In this document: piece by piece, positions 1 to 6,677 of the stretch
Layout: each line of letters starts with the position of its first letter
Position numbering within the stretch: position 1 is the stretch's first letter
Source of the DNA: Deltaproteobacteria bacterium
GTDB taxonomy: Bacteria; Myxococcota_A; UBA796; UBA2385
DNA length: 26,617 nucleotides
Reading direction: 5' to 3'
NCBI GenBank assembly: GCA_947462115.1
Contig: CANHON010000008.1
Span: 1-26,617, forward strand
Program-made: the position numbers and the translations under genes
The notes under the pieces: generated by a model
The model's database searches: none
What the model saw: only the letters and a program-made list of their open reading frames with translations
What the model was told of the DNA's origin: nothing

Positions 1-14
1 CCTTGGTCGGCCAT
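1..14 (-). CDS. Start of a minus-strand gene cut by the window edge
   Basis: Only the first codons (reading M-A-D-Q) are inside the window. The ATG lies at 14-12 on the minus strand and is preceded, four bases away, by a good Shine-Dalgarno sequence GGAGG (positions 23-19 read on the minus strand). This makes a divergent gene pair with the crotonase-like gene at 107. Nothing can be said about the product. Confidence 0.45.
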
Positions 15-35
15 GGGCCCTCCTTCGGCGCCCCC

Positions 36-54
36 GCTGGTCTGGCCGACCAGC
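36..54. promoter_or_regulatory. Inverted repeat, operator-like
   Basis: The 19-base element GCTGGTCTGGCCGACCAGC has perfect 7-base arms around a 5-base centre. Its right part TGGCCGACCA (43-52) is also the reverse complement of TGGTCGGCCA at 4-13, inside the start of the minus-strand gene. It sits between the two divergent starts and where the -35 of the putative plus-strand promoter would be, so a regulator binding site is a reasonable guess. A hairpin by chance in GC-rich DNA is the alternative. Confidence 0.35.
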
Positions 55-72
55 CGCGGCGGGCCGGCTTGC

Positions 73-78
73 TATAGT
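73..78 (+). promoter_or_regulatory. Putative -10 element TATAGT
   Basis: TATAGT stands out in otherwise very GC-rich intergenic DNA, about 29 bases before the ATG at 107. No convincing -35 hexamer is seen; the 36-54 inverted repeat occupies that place. It would drive the three-gene acyl-CoA module. Confidence 0.4.
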
Positions 79-106
79 AACGCACCCCTGTTCTGAGGTG
101 CCCCGC

Positions 107-967
107 ATGCCCGTTGACGCCGAAGCGGCCGCCCCCAACGCCCCTGCGCCGCTCCAGCCAGAGCGCGGGTCCCCGGTCGGCCCCGAGGGTGTGCTGCTCG
201 AGAGCGCCGACCCAGCCAACGCTTCGGTGCGGGTCCTCGCCCTGAACCGCCCCGGCCGGCGCAACGCGCTGTCGCCGGAGCTGACCCTGGCCCTGCACCA
301 GCGCCTCGTCGAGCTGACCGCGGATTCGTCCGTTCGGGCCGTCGTGCTCACCGGCGTCGGCCCCATCTTCTGCGCCGGCGGGGATCTCGGCGGAGGCATG
401 GGCGGCGACGGCTTTTTGGCGGCCCATGCGGCGCGGGCTGGCTTCGCGCGCCTGCTGCTCACGTTCCTCGAAGGGCCCCTGCCGGTCATCGCCGCCGTGC
501 AAGGCGACGCGCTGGGCGGCGGTTTTGGGCTGGCGATGGCCTGCCGCATGGTCGTGGCAGCGGCTGGGGCCCGCTTCGGCGCCCCGGAGCTGCGGCTCGG
601 CCTGTTCCCGATGATGATCTGGCCGGTGCTCGCGCGGAACGTCCCTGACAAGCTGCTTCACGAGCTGGTGCTGACCGACCGTCGGGTCGGGGCGGCTGAG
701 GCCGAGGCCCGCGGCCTGATCAACGCCGCGGTTGCCGCCGAAGACGTGCTGCCGCGCGCGCTGGAGCTGGCCCGCGCCGTCGCCGACCGCTCGCCCGCCG
801 TGGTGCGCCTCGGCCTGCAAGCCGCCGCCGCCGCCGGCCGCATGCCCATCGACACCGCGCTTCATCACCTTCATAGCCAGCTCTCGCTGAACCTGATGAC
901 CGAAGACGCAGCGGAGGGCATCGCCGCCTTCTTGGAGCGTCGCCCCCCCGTTTGGTCGGGCCGCTGA
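107..967 (+). CDS. Enoyl-CoA hydratase/isomerase family protein (crotonase fold)
   Basis: Crotonase-superfamily protein of 286 residues; members hydrate, isomerise or cleave acyl-CoA thioesters, holding the thioester carbonyl in an oxyanion hole. Visible landmarks are the N-terminal NRPGRRNALS segment (~48-56), FCAGGDLGGG (~88-97) and GDALGGGFGLAMAC (~133-146), which form the CoA/oxyanion region, and FGAPELRLGLFPMMI (~157-171). The Glu of the APELRLG motif (E161, like Glu164 of rat crotonase) is kept, but the other hydratase glutamate (Glu144, in GGGCELAM) is Gly141, so simple hydration is doubtful and isomerase or another activity is possible. ATG 107 is chosen because GAGG at 95-98 lies 8 bases upstream; a GTG at 98 is in frame but has no spacing for it. 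The first ~25 residues are a Pro/Ala-rich extension. The next gene starts 16 bases after the stop. Substrate unknown. Confidence 0.88.
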   Translation: MPVDAEAAAPNAPAPLQPERGSPVGPEGVLLESADPANASVRVLALNRPGRRNALSPELTLALHQRLVELTADSSVRAVVLTGVGPIFCAGGDLGGGMGGDGFLAAHAARAGFARLLLTFLEGPLPVIAAVQGDALGGGFGLAMACRMVVAAAGARFGAPELRLGLFPMMIWPVLARNVPDKLLHELVLTDRRVGAAEAEARGLINAAVAAEDVLPRALELARAVADRSPAVVRLGLQAAAAAGRMPIDTALHHLHSQLSLNLMTEDAAEGIAAFLERRPPVWSGR

Positions 968-983
968 GCCCAGAGGAGCCCCT

Positions 984-1859
984 GTGCCACCGTTCTCTGC
1001 CGAGGCCGACACGCCAGTCATCCTCTCCTGCGCGCTCACCGGCGTGCTCGCCAACCGCAAGCAGTGCCCCGCCATCCCCTACACGCCCGTGGAGATCGCC
1101 GAAGAGGCGCTCCGGGCCTACGAGGCCGGGGCCACGGTCGCCCACATCCACGCCCGAGAGGACGACGGCAGCCCCACCTGGTCGCCCGCGGTCTTCCAGC
1201 AGATCAAGGATGAGGTGCGGGCCCGCTGCCCGATCATCATCAACTTCTCGACAGGCTCGCTCGACGACGACACCCGCCTGCAGGAGCAGATGATCCGCGA
1301 GGTGAAGCCCGACGTCGCCGCCTTGAACATGGGCACGATGAACTACGCCAAGTACTCCGAGCGGCGCAAAGACTTCGTCTTCGACATGATCTTCCCCAAC
1401 TCTTTCGGAAAGATCAGCCGCTTGCTCGCCGCGATGAACGAGGCCGGCGTTCACCCGGAGCTCGAGTGCTTCGACAGCGGCCACACCAACTCCATCGCGC
1501 CCTTGCTCGACATGGGCCTGCTGCGGGCCCCGATGGAGTTCTCCTTCATCATGGGCGTGCTCGGCGGCCTCCCCACCACCGTCGAGGCGCTGCAGCTGCA
1601 GGCCGGCCAGGTGCCCGCGGGCTCGGAGTGGCAGGTGATCGGCATCGGTCGGCCCCAGTGGCGCCTCGTCGCGGCGGCGGTGGTGCTCGGCGGCAACGTC
1701 CGCGTCGGCCTGGAGGACAATTTCTACCTGCCCGATGGCCAGATGGTCCGCTCCAACGGCGAGCTGGTCGAGCGCGCCGCCCGCATCTGCGGCGACCTCG
1801 GCCGCCGACCCGCCACCATCGACGAGGCCCGCCGGCGCCTCGGCCTCGACCATGTCTGA
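984..1859 (+). CDS. Beta-keto acid cleavage enzyme (BKACE, DUF849 family)
   Basis: BKACE enzymes are zinc-dependent TIM-barrel proteins that condense a beta-keto acid with acetyl-CoA and split it into a CoA ester plus acetoacetate; the founder, Kce, acts in lysine fermentation. The 291-residue protein has the family size and landmarks: CALTGVLANRK at 16-26, the zinc ligand pair in HIHARED (H54, H56), NFSTG after strand 3, ELECFDSGH around the middle, and GNVRVGLEDNFY with E244-D245 near the C-terminus. These match the His-His-Glu zinc site and catalytic Asp region of Kce. Start is GTG 984, with GAGGAG just upstream at 973-978. Its stop overlaps the start of the biotin-carboxylase-like gene by eight bases, so the two are probably co-translated. 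Family assignment is firm; the keto acid used cannot be read from sequence. Confidence 0.92.
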   Translation: MPPFSAEADTPVILSCALTGVLANRKQCPAIPYTPVEIAEEALRAYEAGATVAHIHAREDDGSPTWSPAVFQQIKDEVRARCPIIINFSTGSLDDDTRLQEQMIREVKPDVAALNMGTMNYAKYSERRKDFVFDMIFPNSFGKISRLLAAMNEAGVHPELECFDSGHTNSIAPLLDMGLLRAPMEFSFIMGVLGGLPTTVEALQLQAGQVPAGSEWQVIGIGRPQWRLVAAAVVLGGNVRVGLEDNFYLPDGQMVRSNGELVERAARICGDLGRRPATIDEARRRLGLDHV

Positions 1860-3201
1860 GCCCACCGGCCCCCGCGCCGAGCTGCGCCGCCTGCTCGTGG
1901 CCGACCGCGGCATGGCCGCCCTGCGCGCCCTCCGTTGGGCCCAACAAGCCAAGGTCGAGGTCGTGGGCCTCGTGGCCGAGTCCGACGGAGACGCCGTCTG
2001 GCCCGATGATCTCGACTTTGCCGTCTATGTGCCCGACGAGCCGGGCAGCCCCTGGCCGAGCGCCGAGCGGGTGCTCGCGGCCGCCCATGACGCCGGCTGC
2101 GACGCCATTCACCCCGGCTTCTCCTACCTCGGGAGGACCCCAGCCCTCATCGAGCTGATGGCCACCTCCGGCCTCGCGTGGGCGGGCACGGGCCAGCACG
2201 CGCTCGGGGTCTGCGCCGATCGCGCCATCTGTCGGGCCACGGCCGAAGAGCTGGGCCTGCCGGTGGTGCCGGGCTCCATGCCGATCCTCGACGAGGCCCA
2301 AGGCCAGCTCTGGCTGTCGCGCGTCGGCTTGCCGGTGGCGGTGCGGGCCGTGACGCCGGGACGCCGAGGCCCCCGACGCTTCATCCATGCCGCCAGCGAG
2401 GCCGCCGATGCGCTGCGGGCCGGGCTCGCCGAGGGCCCCGTGCTGCTCGAGCGGCTGGTCGTCGGCGCCCGCGAGGTCGAGGTGCCGGTGATCTGGGACG
2501 GCGCGGCCCCGCCCGTCGCGCTCGGCGACCGGGACATCACGATGCGCGGCGCCCACGGGCGGCTGATCGTCGAGGCGCCCGCGCCGGGCCTCAGCGACAA
2601 GACCCGCGAGATCATCGTGAAGCAGGCCATCGCCATCGTTCGACACATCCAGCTCCGCGGGCTCTGCGCGGTCCGCTTCTTGGTGCCGCCCGACGGTCGG
2701 CCCTACCTGCTGCAGGTGATCCCCGGCCTGAGCCCCTGGCATGGGGTCACCGAGGCGCTGTGCGCGGTCGATCTGATGGACGCCCAGCTCCGCATGGCCG
2801 TGGGCGACGCCTTGGAGCTCAGCGCCGATGATCTCACGCTCGCGGGCCATCACCTCTGGGTCGATCTGCGGGCCTCGGCGGACGGCGAGCTGTTCGAGCT
2901 GCCCGACATGGAGCTGCGCCGCGATCTGTCCATCGTCGAAGGCGACCTCGTGATGGCCGGAGACAGCCTCGGCGCCATGATCGTCGGCGCGCCCACCCGC
3001 CACGCGGCGATCGTCCGGGCCCGCGCCAGCCTCGACGGCCCCTTGATGCCGGGGGTCGAGCTCGATCGCAGCGAGCTGGACGCTGTTTTCAACAGCGTCG
3101 AGTATTGGCAAGGGCCGCTCGATCGGGACCGCGCCGCCGCGCTGCTCGCCAAAGCGCCGGCCGCCGCGGGCGCGTTGACAGCCCCCCCGCCTGGGCCATA
3201 G
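1852..3201 (+). CDS. Biotin-carboxylase-like protein lacking catalytic residues (predicted pseudoenzyme)
   Basis: This 449-residue protein aligns almost without gaps to biotin carboxylase (AccC) over its whole length: LLVADRGMAALRALRWAQ (14-31) matches IANRGEIALRILRAC, DAIHPGFSYL (84-93) matches AIHPGYGFL, then come the ATP-grasp domain and C-terminal domain. Against my memory of the E. coli numbering, the functional residues are changed: K116 to R124, K159 to R165, the glycine-rich loop GGGGGRGM to PGRRGPRR, H209 to E208, E276 to R275, E288 to Q288, N290 to I290, R292 to G292, Q294 to S294, E296 to W296 and R338 to D338. EAPAPGL (241-247) is kept. ATP/Mg binding and carboxylation are therefore unlikely. 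ATG 1852 overlaps the BKACE stop; a longer reading frame from 1735 lies inside BKACE. No biotin carrier or carboxyltransferase gene is nearby. It could be a regulatory or acyl-CoA-binding subunit. Confidence 0.85.
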   Translation: MSEPTGPRAELRRLLVADRGMAALRALRWAQQAKVEVVGLVAESDGDAVWPDDLDFAVYVPDEPGSPWPSAERVLAAAHDAGCDAIHPGFSYLGRTPALIELMATSGLAWAGTGQHALGVCADRAICRATAEELGLPVVPGSMPILDEAQGQLWLSRVGLPVAVRAVTPGRRGPRRFIHAASEAADALRAGLAEGPVLLERLVVGAREVEVPVIWDGAAPPVALGDRDITMRGAHGRLIVEAPAPGLSDKTREIIVKQAIAIVRHIQLRGLCAVRFLVPPDGRPYLLQVIPGLSPWHGVTEALCAVDLMDAQLRMAVGDALELSADDLTLAGHHLWVDLRASADGELFELPDMELRRDLSIVEGDLVMAGDSLGAMIVGAPTRHAAIVRARASLDGPLMPGVELDRSELDAVFNSVEYWQGPLDRDRAAALLAKAPAAAGALTAPPPGP

Positions 3202-3203
3202 GC
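3175..3203 (+). promoter_or_regulatory. Putative sigma-70-like promoter for rbfA operon
   Basis: A perfect -35 hexamer TTGACA (3175-3180) is followed after about 16-17 bases by a CATAGG/ATAGGC sequence (3197-3203) as a possible -10. Transcription would then begin within a few bases of the rbfA ATG at 3210, giving a leaderless or nearly leaderless message; no Shine-Dalgarno sequence precedes that ATG. The -10 match is weak. Confidence 0.4.
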
Positions 3204-3209
3204 GGGCGC

Positions 3210-3623
3210 ATGACCCAGAATCGCCGCCTTGACCGTGTCGCCGGTGACATCGCGGAGCTGCTCTCCGAGCTCATCCGCGCCGGCCTCCGTGACCCCCGCG
3301 TCACCCCCCTGACCATCACCGTCGTCCGCATGAGCGTGGACCTGCGCATCGCCCACGTGAACTTCACGTCGCTGGGCAGCAAGGGCGACCCCGAGGCCAT
3401 CCTCGCGGGCCTGCGCTCGGCCACCGGCTACCTGCGGCGCGAGCTCGGCCGTCGCCTGCAGATGCGCCACGTGCCCGAGCTGCGCTTCCACATCGACGAC
3501 AGCTTGGAGCGCGGTTTTGACATGACCCGCATGCTCGACGGCCTGCCGGTCACGCACCCCCGGGCGGGCGAGGACCTCCCCGTGCCGCTCGAGGGCGAAG
3601 ATCCCGACGCTGGCGAGGAGTAG
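3210..3623 (+). CDS. rbfA: Ribosome-binding factor A
   Basis: RbfA binds the 30S subunit during late 16S rRNA maturation and is needed for processing of the 5' end of 16S rRNA and for cold adaptation. The 137-residue product has the single KH-like domain pattern: RLDRVAGDIAELLSELI near the start (R-x-x-RVA-x-x-I), the DPRV motif (28-31), a strand with VVRMSVDLRIAHVNFT (38-53), an LRSATGYLRRELGRRLQMRHVPELRF block (~70-95), and the DDSLERGFDMTRML end (~99-112). An acidic tail of about 20 residues follows. ATG 3210 is chosen because the frame upstream (from 3105) lies inside the previous gene and adds no RbfA sequence. It is followed 3 bases after the stop by truB, the common rbfA-truB order. 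Confidence 0.95.
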   Translation: MTQNRRLDRVAGDIAELLSELIRAGLRDPRVTPLTITVVRMSVDLRIAHVNFTSLGSKGDPEAILAGLRSATGYLRRELGRRLQMRHVPELRFHIDDSLERGFDMTRMLDGLPVTHPRAGEDLPVPLEGEDPDAGEE

Positions 3624-3626
3624 CGC

Positions 3627-4643
3627 GTGCTCCAGCCCAGCTTCCTCGTGCTCGACAAGCCGGTCGGGCTGACCAGCCATGACTGCGTCGACGTCGTGCG
3701 GCGGGTCATCGGCGACCGCCGCGTGGGGCACACCGGCACCCTTGACCCCTTCGCGTCGGGTGTGCTGCTCATCGCGCTCGGCCCGGCCACGCGCCTCATC
3801 TCGTTCTTGGAGGACGATCTCAAGGTCTACCTCTGCGCGGTGCGGCTCGGGATCTCGACGGTCACCGGCGATCCCGAGGGCGAGGAGGCCGAGCGCGCCC
3901 CCGTCCCGCCGTTGGAGGCCGCGCAGGTCCAGGCCGTGCTCCGCGAGATGGAGGGCGAGCAGCCCCAGCGCGCCCACCTGTACTCGGCGGTGAAGGTCAA
4001 GGGCCGGCGGCTCTACGACTACGCGCGGGCAGGCGAGGCGGTGGAGGCGCCCGTCCGAACCATCCGGGTGGACGCCGCGGAGCTCGTCTCGCTCGACGGC
4101 GACCTGTTGCAGATGCGGCTCGTCTGCGGTCGCGGCACCTACGCCCGAACCTTCGCCGAGGACCTCGCCAAGCGCCTCGGCACCGTCGGTCACCTCATCG
4201 GGCTCCGTCGGGCCCAGAGCGGCGGCGCCACGCTCCAACAGGCGGTCGACATGCGCCGGCTCGCCGAATTGGTGGCCGAGGCGCCCCCGGCCGATCTCGG
4301 CGGCGGCGCGGTCGGCGAAGAGGGCTGGCGGGCCGTCCTCCGCTCGGCCCGGGGCACGCCGCGCTTGCCCTGGCGCAGCCCCGAGGCCCGGTGGCCCGAC
4401 ATCGCCCCGCTGCTGCTCAGCCCCACCGAGGTGATGCCCCAGCTCGCCATCCTCGACTTGGACGACCGGGAGGCCCAGCGCCTGCTGCGCTCCGGCCTGC
4501 TGCCCACGCCGGACCCGCGGCGCGAGCGCCCGATCGGCGACGGCGCCCGGTTCTGGGTCCGGCACGCCGGGCAGATCTTGGCCTTGGGCGAGCAGCTCGA
4601 CGGGATGCGGCGCGCGCTGCGGGTCATGCCGCCAGAAGGCTGA
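3627..4643 (+). CDS. truB: tRNA pseudouridine(55) synthase
   Basis: TruB converts U55 in the T-loop of tRNAs to pseudouridine. The 338-residue protein shows LVLDKPVGLTSHD (7-19), the catalytic motif GHTGTLDPFASGVL with nucleophile D40, the KVYLCAVRLGISTVTGD strand, the YSAVKVKGRRLYDYAR segment, and the RGTYARTFAEDLAKRLGTVGHLIGLRRAQSG motif II/III region typical of the family. The C-terminal ~110 residues are longer than a minimal TruB and resemble a weak PUA-like extension. Start GTG 3627 lies directly after the rbfA stop, indicating translational coupling. Assignment is firm. Confidence 0.96.
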   Translation: MLQPSFLVLDKPVGLTSHDCVDVVRRVIGDRRVGHTGTLDPFASGVLLIALGPATRLISFLEDDLKVYLCAVRLGISTVTGDPEGEEAERAPVPPLEAAQVQAVLREMEGEQPQRAHLYSAVKVKGRRLYDYARAGEAVEAPVRTIRVDAAELVSLDGDLLQMRLVCGRGTYARTFAEDLAKRLGTVGHLIGLRRAQSGGATLQQAVDMRRLAELVAEAPPADLGGGAVGEEGWRAVLRSARGTPRLPWRSPEARWPDIAPLLLSPTEVMPQLAILDLDDREAQRLLRSGLLPTPDPRRERPIGDGARFWVRHAGQILALGEQLDGMRRALRVMPPEG

Positions 4644-4696
4644 GGGAGCCTTGACGACGGGCCGAAGGTGCGAAGGAGCCCGAGCCCGGAGGCCCC

Positions 4697-5296
4697 ATGT
4701 CTGACCCCCAGCCCACGACCGCCGCCGATCCCCACGTCGTTCCCCACGTCGTTCCCAGTGCCGAGCGCGGTATTTTCGACGGCGATGAGTGGTCGGTGCA
4801 GCTGCCCGATCCCGAGCGCACCCGCCGCGTCGGCCAGGCCTTCGCCGCGGCCTTCCTGGACGGCCGGCGGTCGCCGCTGACCGTGGCCCTCTGCGGCGAG
4901 ATCGGCGCCGGCAAGACCGCGTTCAGCCAGGGGGTCGGCGAGGGCCTCGGCTGCTTTGAGGCGTTGACCAGCCCAACCTTCGCCTTGATCCACGAGATCG
5001 ACGGGGACCCACCGGTGCTGCACGCCGATCTGTACCGCCTGGAGCCGGGCGAGCTGCTGCACATCGGCTTCGAGGAGCAGCTCGAGGGTTGGCCCGGCCT
5101 CGCCTTGGTGGAGTGGGCCGACCGGGCCCCCGACGTGCTGCCCCTCGACCACCTCGAGCTGCGCCTCGACCTCACCCCCGACGGTGGGCGGCGGCTCCGG
5201 GCCCGCGGGCGGGGTCCGCGCTCCGACGCCGCGCTGTTCGCTTGGGCAGCGCGCTGGATGGAGGCCGTGGATCGGTCGATGGGCGGTGCCCGGTGA
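4697..5296 (+). CDS. tsaE: tRNA threonylcarbamoyladenosine biosynthesis ATPase TsaE
   Basis: TsaE (YjeE) is the ATPase that drives turnover of the TsaD-TsaB complex making t6A37 in ANN-decoding tRNAs. The 199-residue protein carries the Walker A motif GEIGAGKT (67-74), the SPTFALIHEID segment typical of the family, the HADLYRLE motif and VEWADRAPDVLP. It is longer than the usual ~150 residues because of a ~35-residue N-terminal extension that holds a short tandem repeat (HVVPHVVP), and a C-terminal tail. ATG 4697 has GGAGG-like sequence just upstream (4687-4692). The stop overlaps the next gene's GTG by four bases (GTGA). tsaB and tsaD are not in the window; rimI lies about 19 kb away. Confidence 0.93.
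   Translation: MSDPQPTTAADPHVVPHVVPSAERGIFDGDEWSVQLPDPERTRRVGQAFAAAFLDGRRSPLTVALCGEIGAGKTAFSQGVGEGLGCFEALTSPTFALIHEIDGDPPVLHADLYRLEPGELLHIGFEEQLEGWPGLALVEWADRAPDVLPLDHLELRLDLTPDGGRRLRARGRGPRSDAALFAWAARWMEAVDRSMGGAR
4730..4753. repeat. 12-base tandem duplication inside tsaE
   Basis: CCCCACGTCGTT occurs twice back to back (4730-4741 and 4742-4753), encoding the repeated P-H-V-V in the poorly conserved N-terminal extension of TsaE. It looks like a replication-slippage product and is in frame. Confidence 0.7.
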
Positions 5297-5862
5297 GCGG
5301 CGAGGCGACGGCCGGCAGCCCGGCGGACCGCCCGCGCTTCGGTCGGGCGGAGCGCGCCGCCCAGACCCGCCCCTTGTGGCTGATGATCGTGATCTTGCTC
5401 ATCACCACCGGCGCCTTGGCCGCTTGGAACCACCGCCAGCAGGCCGCGCCGCCGCCCCTCACGGTCGTCGAGGTGCGCGGGGAGGTCCCGTCGCCGGGGC
5501 ACCACGCGCTGTCGGGCGCGCCCAGCGTGCACGGAGCGCTCCGGGCCGCGGGGGTGACGACGCCCGGGGGCCCCGACGCCGCGCTAGAGGCCGGCACCCG
5601 CGTGGTGTTGGAGCCGGGCGGCGCCGTTCGACTCGAGCGCATGGACGAGCTGGTCGTCGTGGGGCTGCCGGTGGACATCAACCACGCCTCGGTCGAGGCC
5701 CTCGCCACCGTGCCCGGCCTGCGGCGCCCCGTGGCCGAGGGGATCGTGGCGCGCCGCACCGAGCTCGGGCCCTTCACCGATCTGTCGGAGCTCGTCGAGG
5801 TGAAGGGCATCGGCCCCGCCACCCTCAAGGACCTGCGGCCCTTCTTGGAGGTCCGGCCTTAG
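5293..5862 (+). CDS. Membrane-anchored ComEA-like helix-hairpin-helix protein
   Basis: The 189-residue protein has a short cytoplasmic N-terminus, one membrane segment (~28-45, LWLMIVILLITTGALAAW), an SLBB-like strand region beginning VVEVRGEVPSPGHH (~58-71), and a C-terminal helix-hairpin-helix pair (~126-188) with DINHAS, VPGLRRPVAEGIVARR and VKGIGPATLKDL. This is the ComEA layout; ComEA binds double-stranded DNA outside the inner membrane during transformation uptake. GTG 5293 overlaps the tsaE stop (GTGA), favouring this start over upstream in-frame codons inside tsaE. Its stop overlaps by four bases the stop of the convergent MBL gene. No other competence gene is in the window, so a role in transformation is inferred from the domain layout only. 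Confidence 0.85.
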   Translation: MSGEATAGSPADRPRFGRAERAAQTRPLWLMIVILLITTGALAAWNHRQQAAPPPLTVVEVRGEVPSPGHHALSGAPSVHGALRAAGVTTPGGPDAALEAGTRVVLEPGGAVRLERMDELVVVGLPVDINHASVEALATVPGLRRPVAEGIVARRTELGPFTDLSELVEVKGIGPATLKDLRPFLEVRP

Positions 5863-6677
5863 CGGGCCCGGGCCCAGCCGAGGGGGCCCTCGAGCGCCTC
5901 GCCGGCGTCCACGAGGAAGCGGAGGTGGGCGTGCAGCTGCACCTCGGCGAGCGGCACGACGGCGGGCGGGAGCGGACCGTAGACCTGCGCGACCAGGGCG
6001 CTCGGCGCCTGCGGGTGGGGCGCGAGGGCCGCGGCCAGGGCCTCGGTGCGCGCGGCGCGGTGCGCGAGGTTCATGCGGAAGACATCGCCGCCCGGTCGCA
6101 GGGCCGGTCCGTGGGCGGGGAGGGCCCAGGTCGGCTCCAGGGCCGCGAGCCGCGCAAGCCCCGCCATGAACGCGGCGAGATCAGCGTCTGGCGGCGCCAA
6201 GATGATGGTGCCTTCGCCCGCCACCATGTCGCCGGCCACCACGGCCGAGGCCGCGGCGCTCCACAAGCAGAGGTGGCCGACCGCGTGACCGGGGGTGTGG
6301 AGGGCCTGCCACTCGACGCCATCGACGTGCAGCACGTCACCCTCGACGACGGGCCGCAGATCGTCCCGGCCGAGCGCGGCGGCGGTGAGGGGGTGCGCGT
6401 AGGCGGCGGCCCCGGTCTGCTCGAGGAGCGCGTCCAGCCCGCCCACGTGGTCGGGATGGTGGTGCGTCAGCAGGACCGAGCGGACCCGACGCCCGTCGAG
6501 GGCGGCCAACAGCGCGGCTTGGCCATCGGGCCAAGGGCAGCCCGGATCAACGACCATCACGTCATCTTGGCCGAGCACCCAGGCGTTGGTCGTGGTCGCC
6601 GGCGGCAGGGTCGGCGAGGGGACGGCGATGCGCTCGATGTGGGCCGAGACCCGCTCGCGGGCGACCGCCCCGCTCAA
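5859..6677 (-). CDS. MBL-fold metallohydrolase (LACTB2/glyoxalase II-like)
   Basis: The 272-residue protein has the metallo-beta-lactamase fold metal motif THHHPDH (H72, H74, D76, H77), followed by H131 in TPGHAVGHL, D150 in AGDMV and H189 in PAHGP, a complete dinuclear metal set. The order and the C-terminal ~70-residue helical segment after LPAHGP resemble the LACTB2 / glyoxalase II-like branch, whose members hydrolyse thioesters or RNA. No signal peptide, so cytoplasmic. The only fitting start is TTG at 6677, which overlaps the stop of the upstream pseudokinase gene as TTGA; translation is therefore probably coupled to it. The downstream end overlaps the convergent comEA-like stop. Confidence 0.88.
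   Translation of the reverse strand: MSGAVARERVSAHIERIAVPSPTLPPATTTNAWVLGQDDVMVVDPGCPWPDGQAALLAALDGRRVRSVLLTHHHPDHVGGLDALLEQTGAAAYAHPLTAAALGRDDLRPVVEGDVLHVDGVEWQALHTPGHAVGHLCLWSAAASAVVAGDMVAGEGTIILAPPDADLAAFMAGLARLAALEPTWALPAHGPALRPGGDVFRMNLAHRAARTEALAAALAPHPQAPSALVAQVYGPLPPAVVPLAEVQLHAHLRFLVDAGEALEGPLGWARAR

Noticed and set aside
720..1952. 410-residue minus-strand open frame
   Set aside because: It is antisense to the crotonase-like and BKACE genes, has no recognisable domain and has the composition of a GC-rich shadow frame.
1549..3111. 520-residue minus-strand open frame
   Set aside because: Antisense to BKACE and the biotin-carboxylase-like gene, which have family-wide similarity; the antisense product is His/Gly/Asp-rich with no domain.
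2850..4565. 571-residue minus-strand open frame
   Set aside because: Antisense to rbfA and truB, both certain genes.
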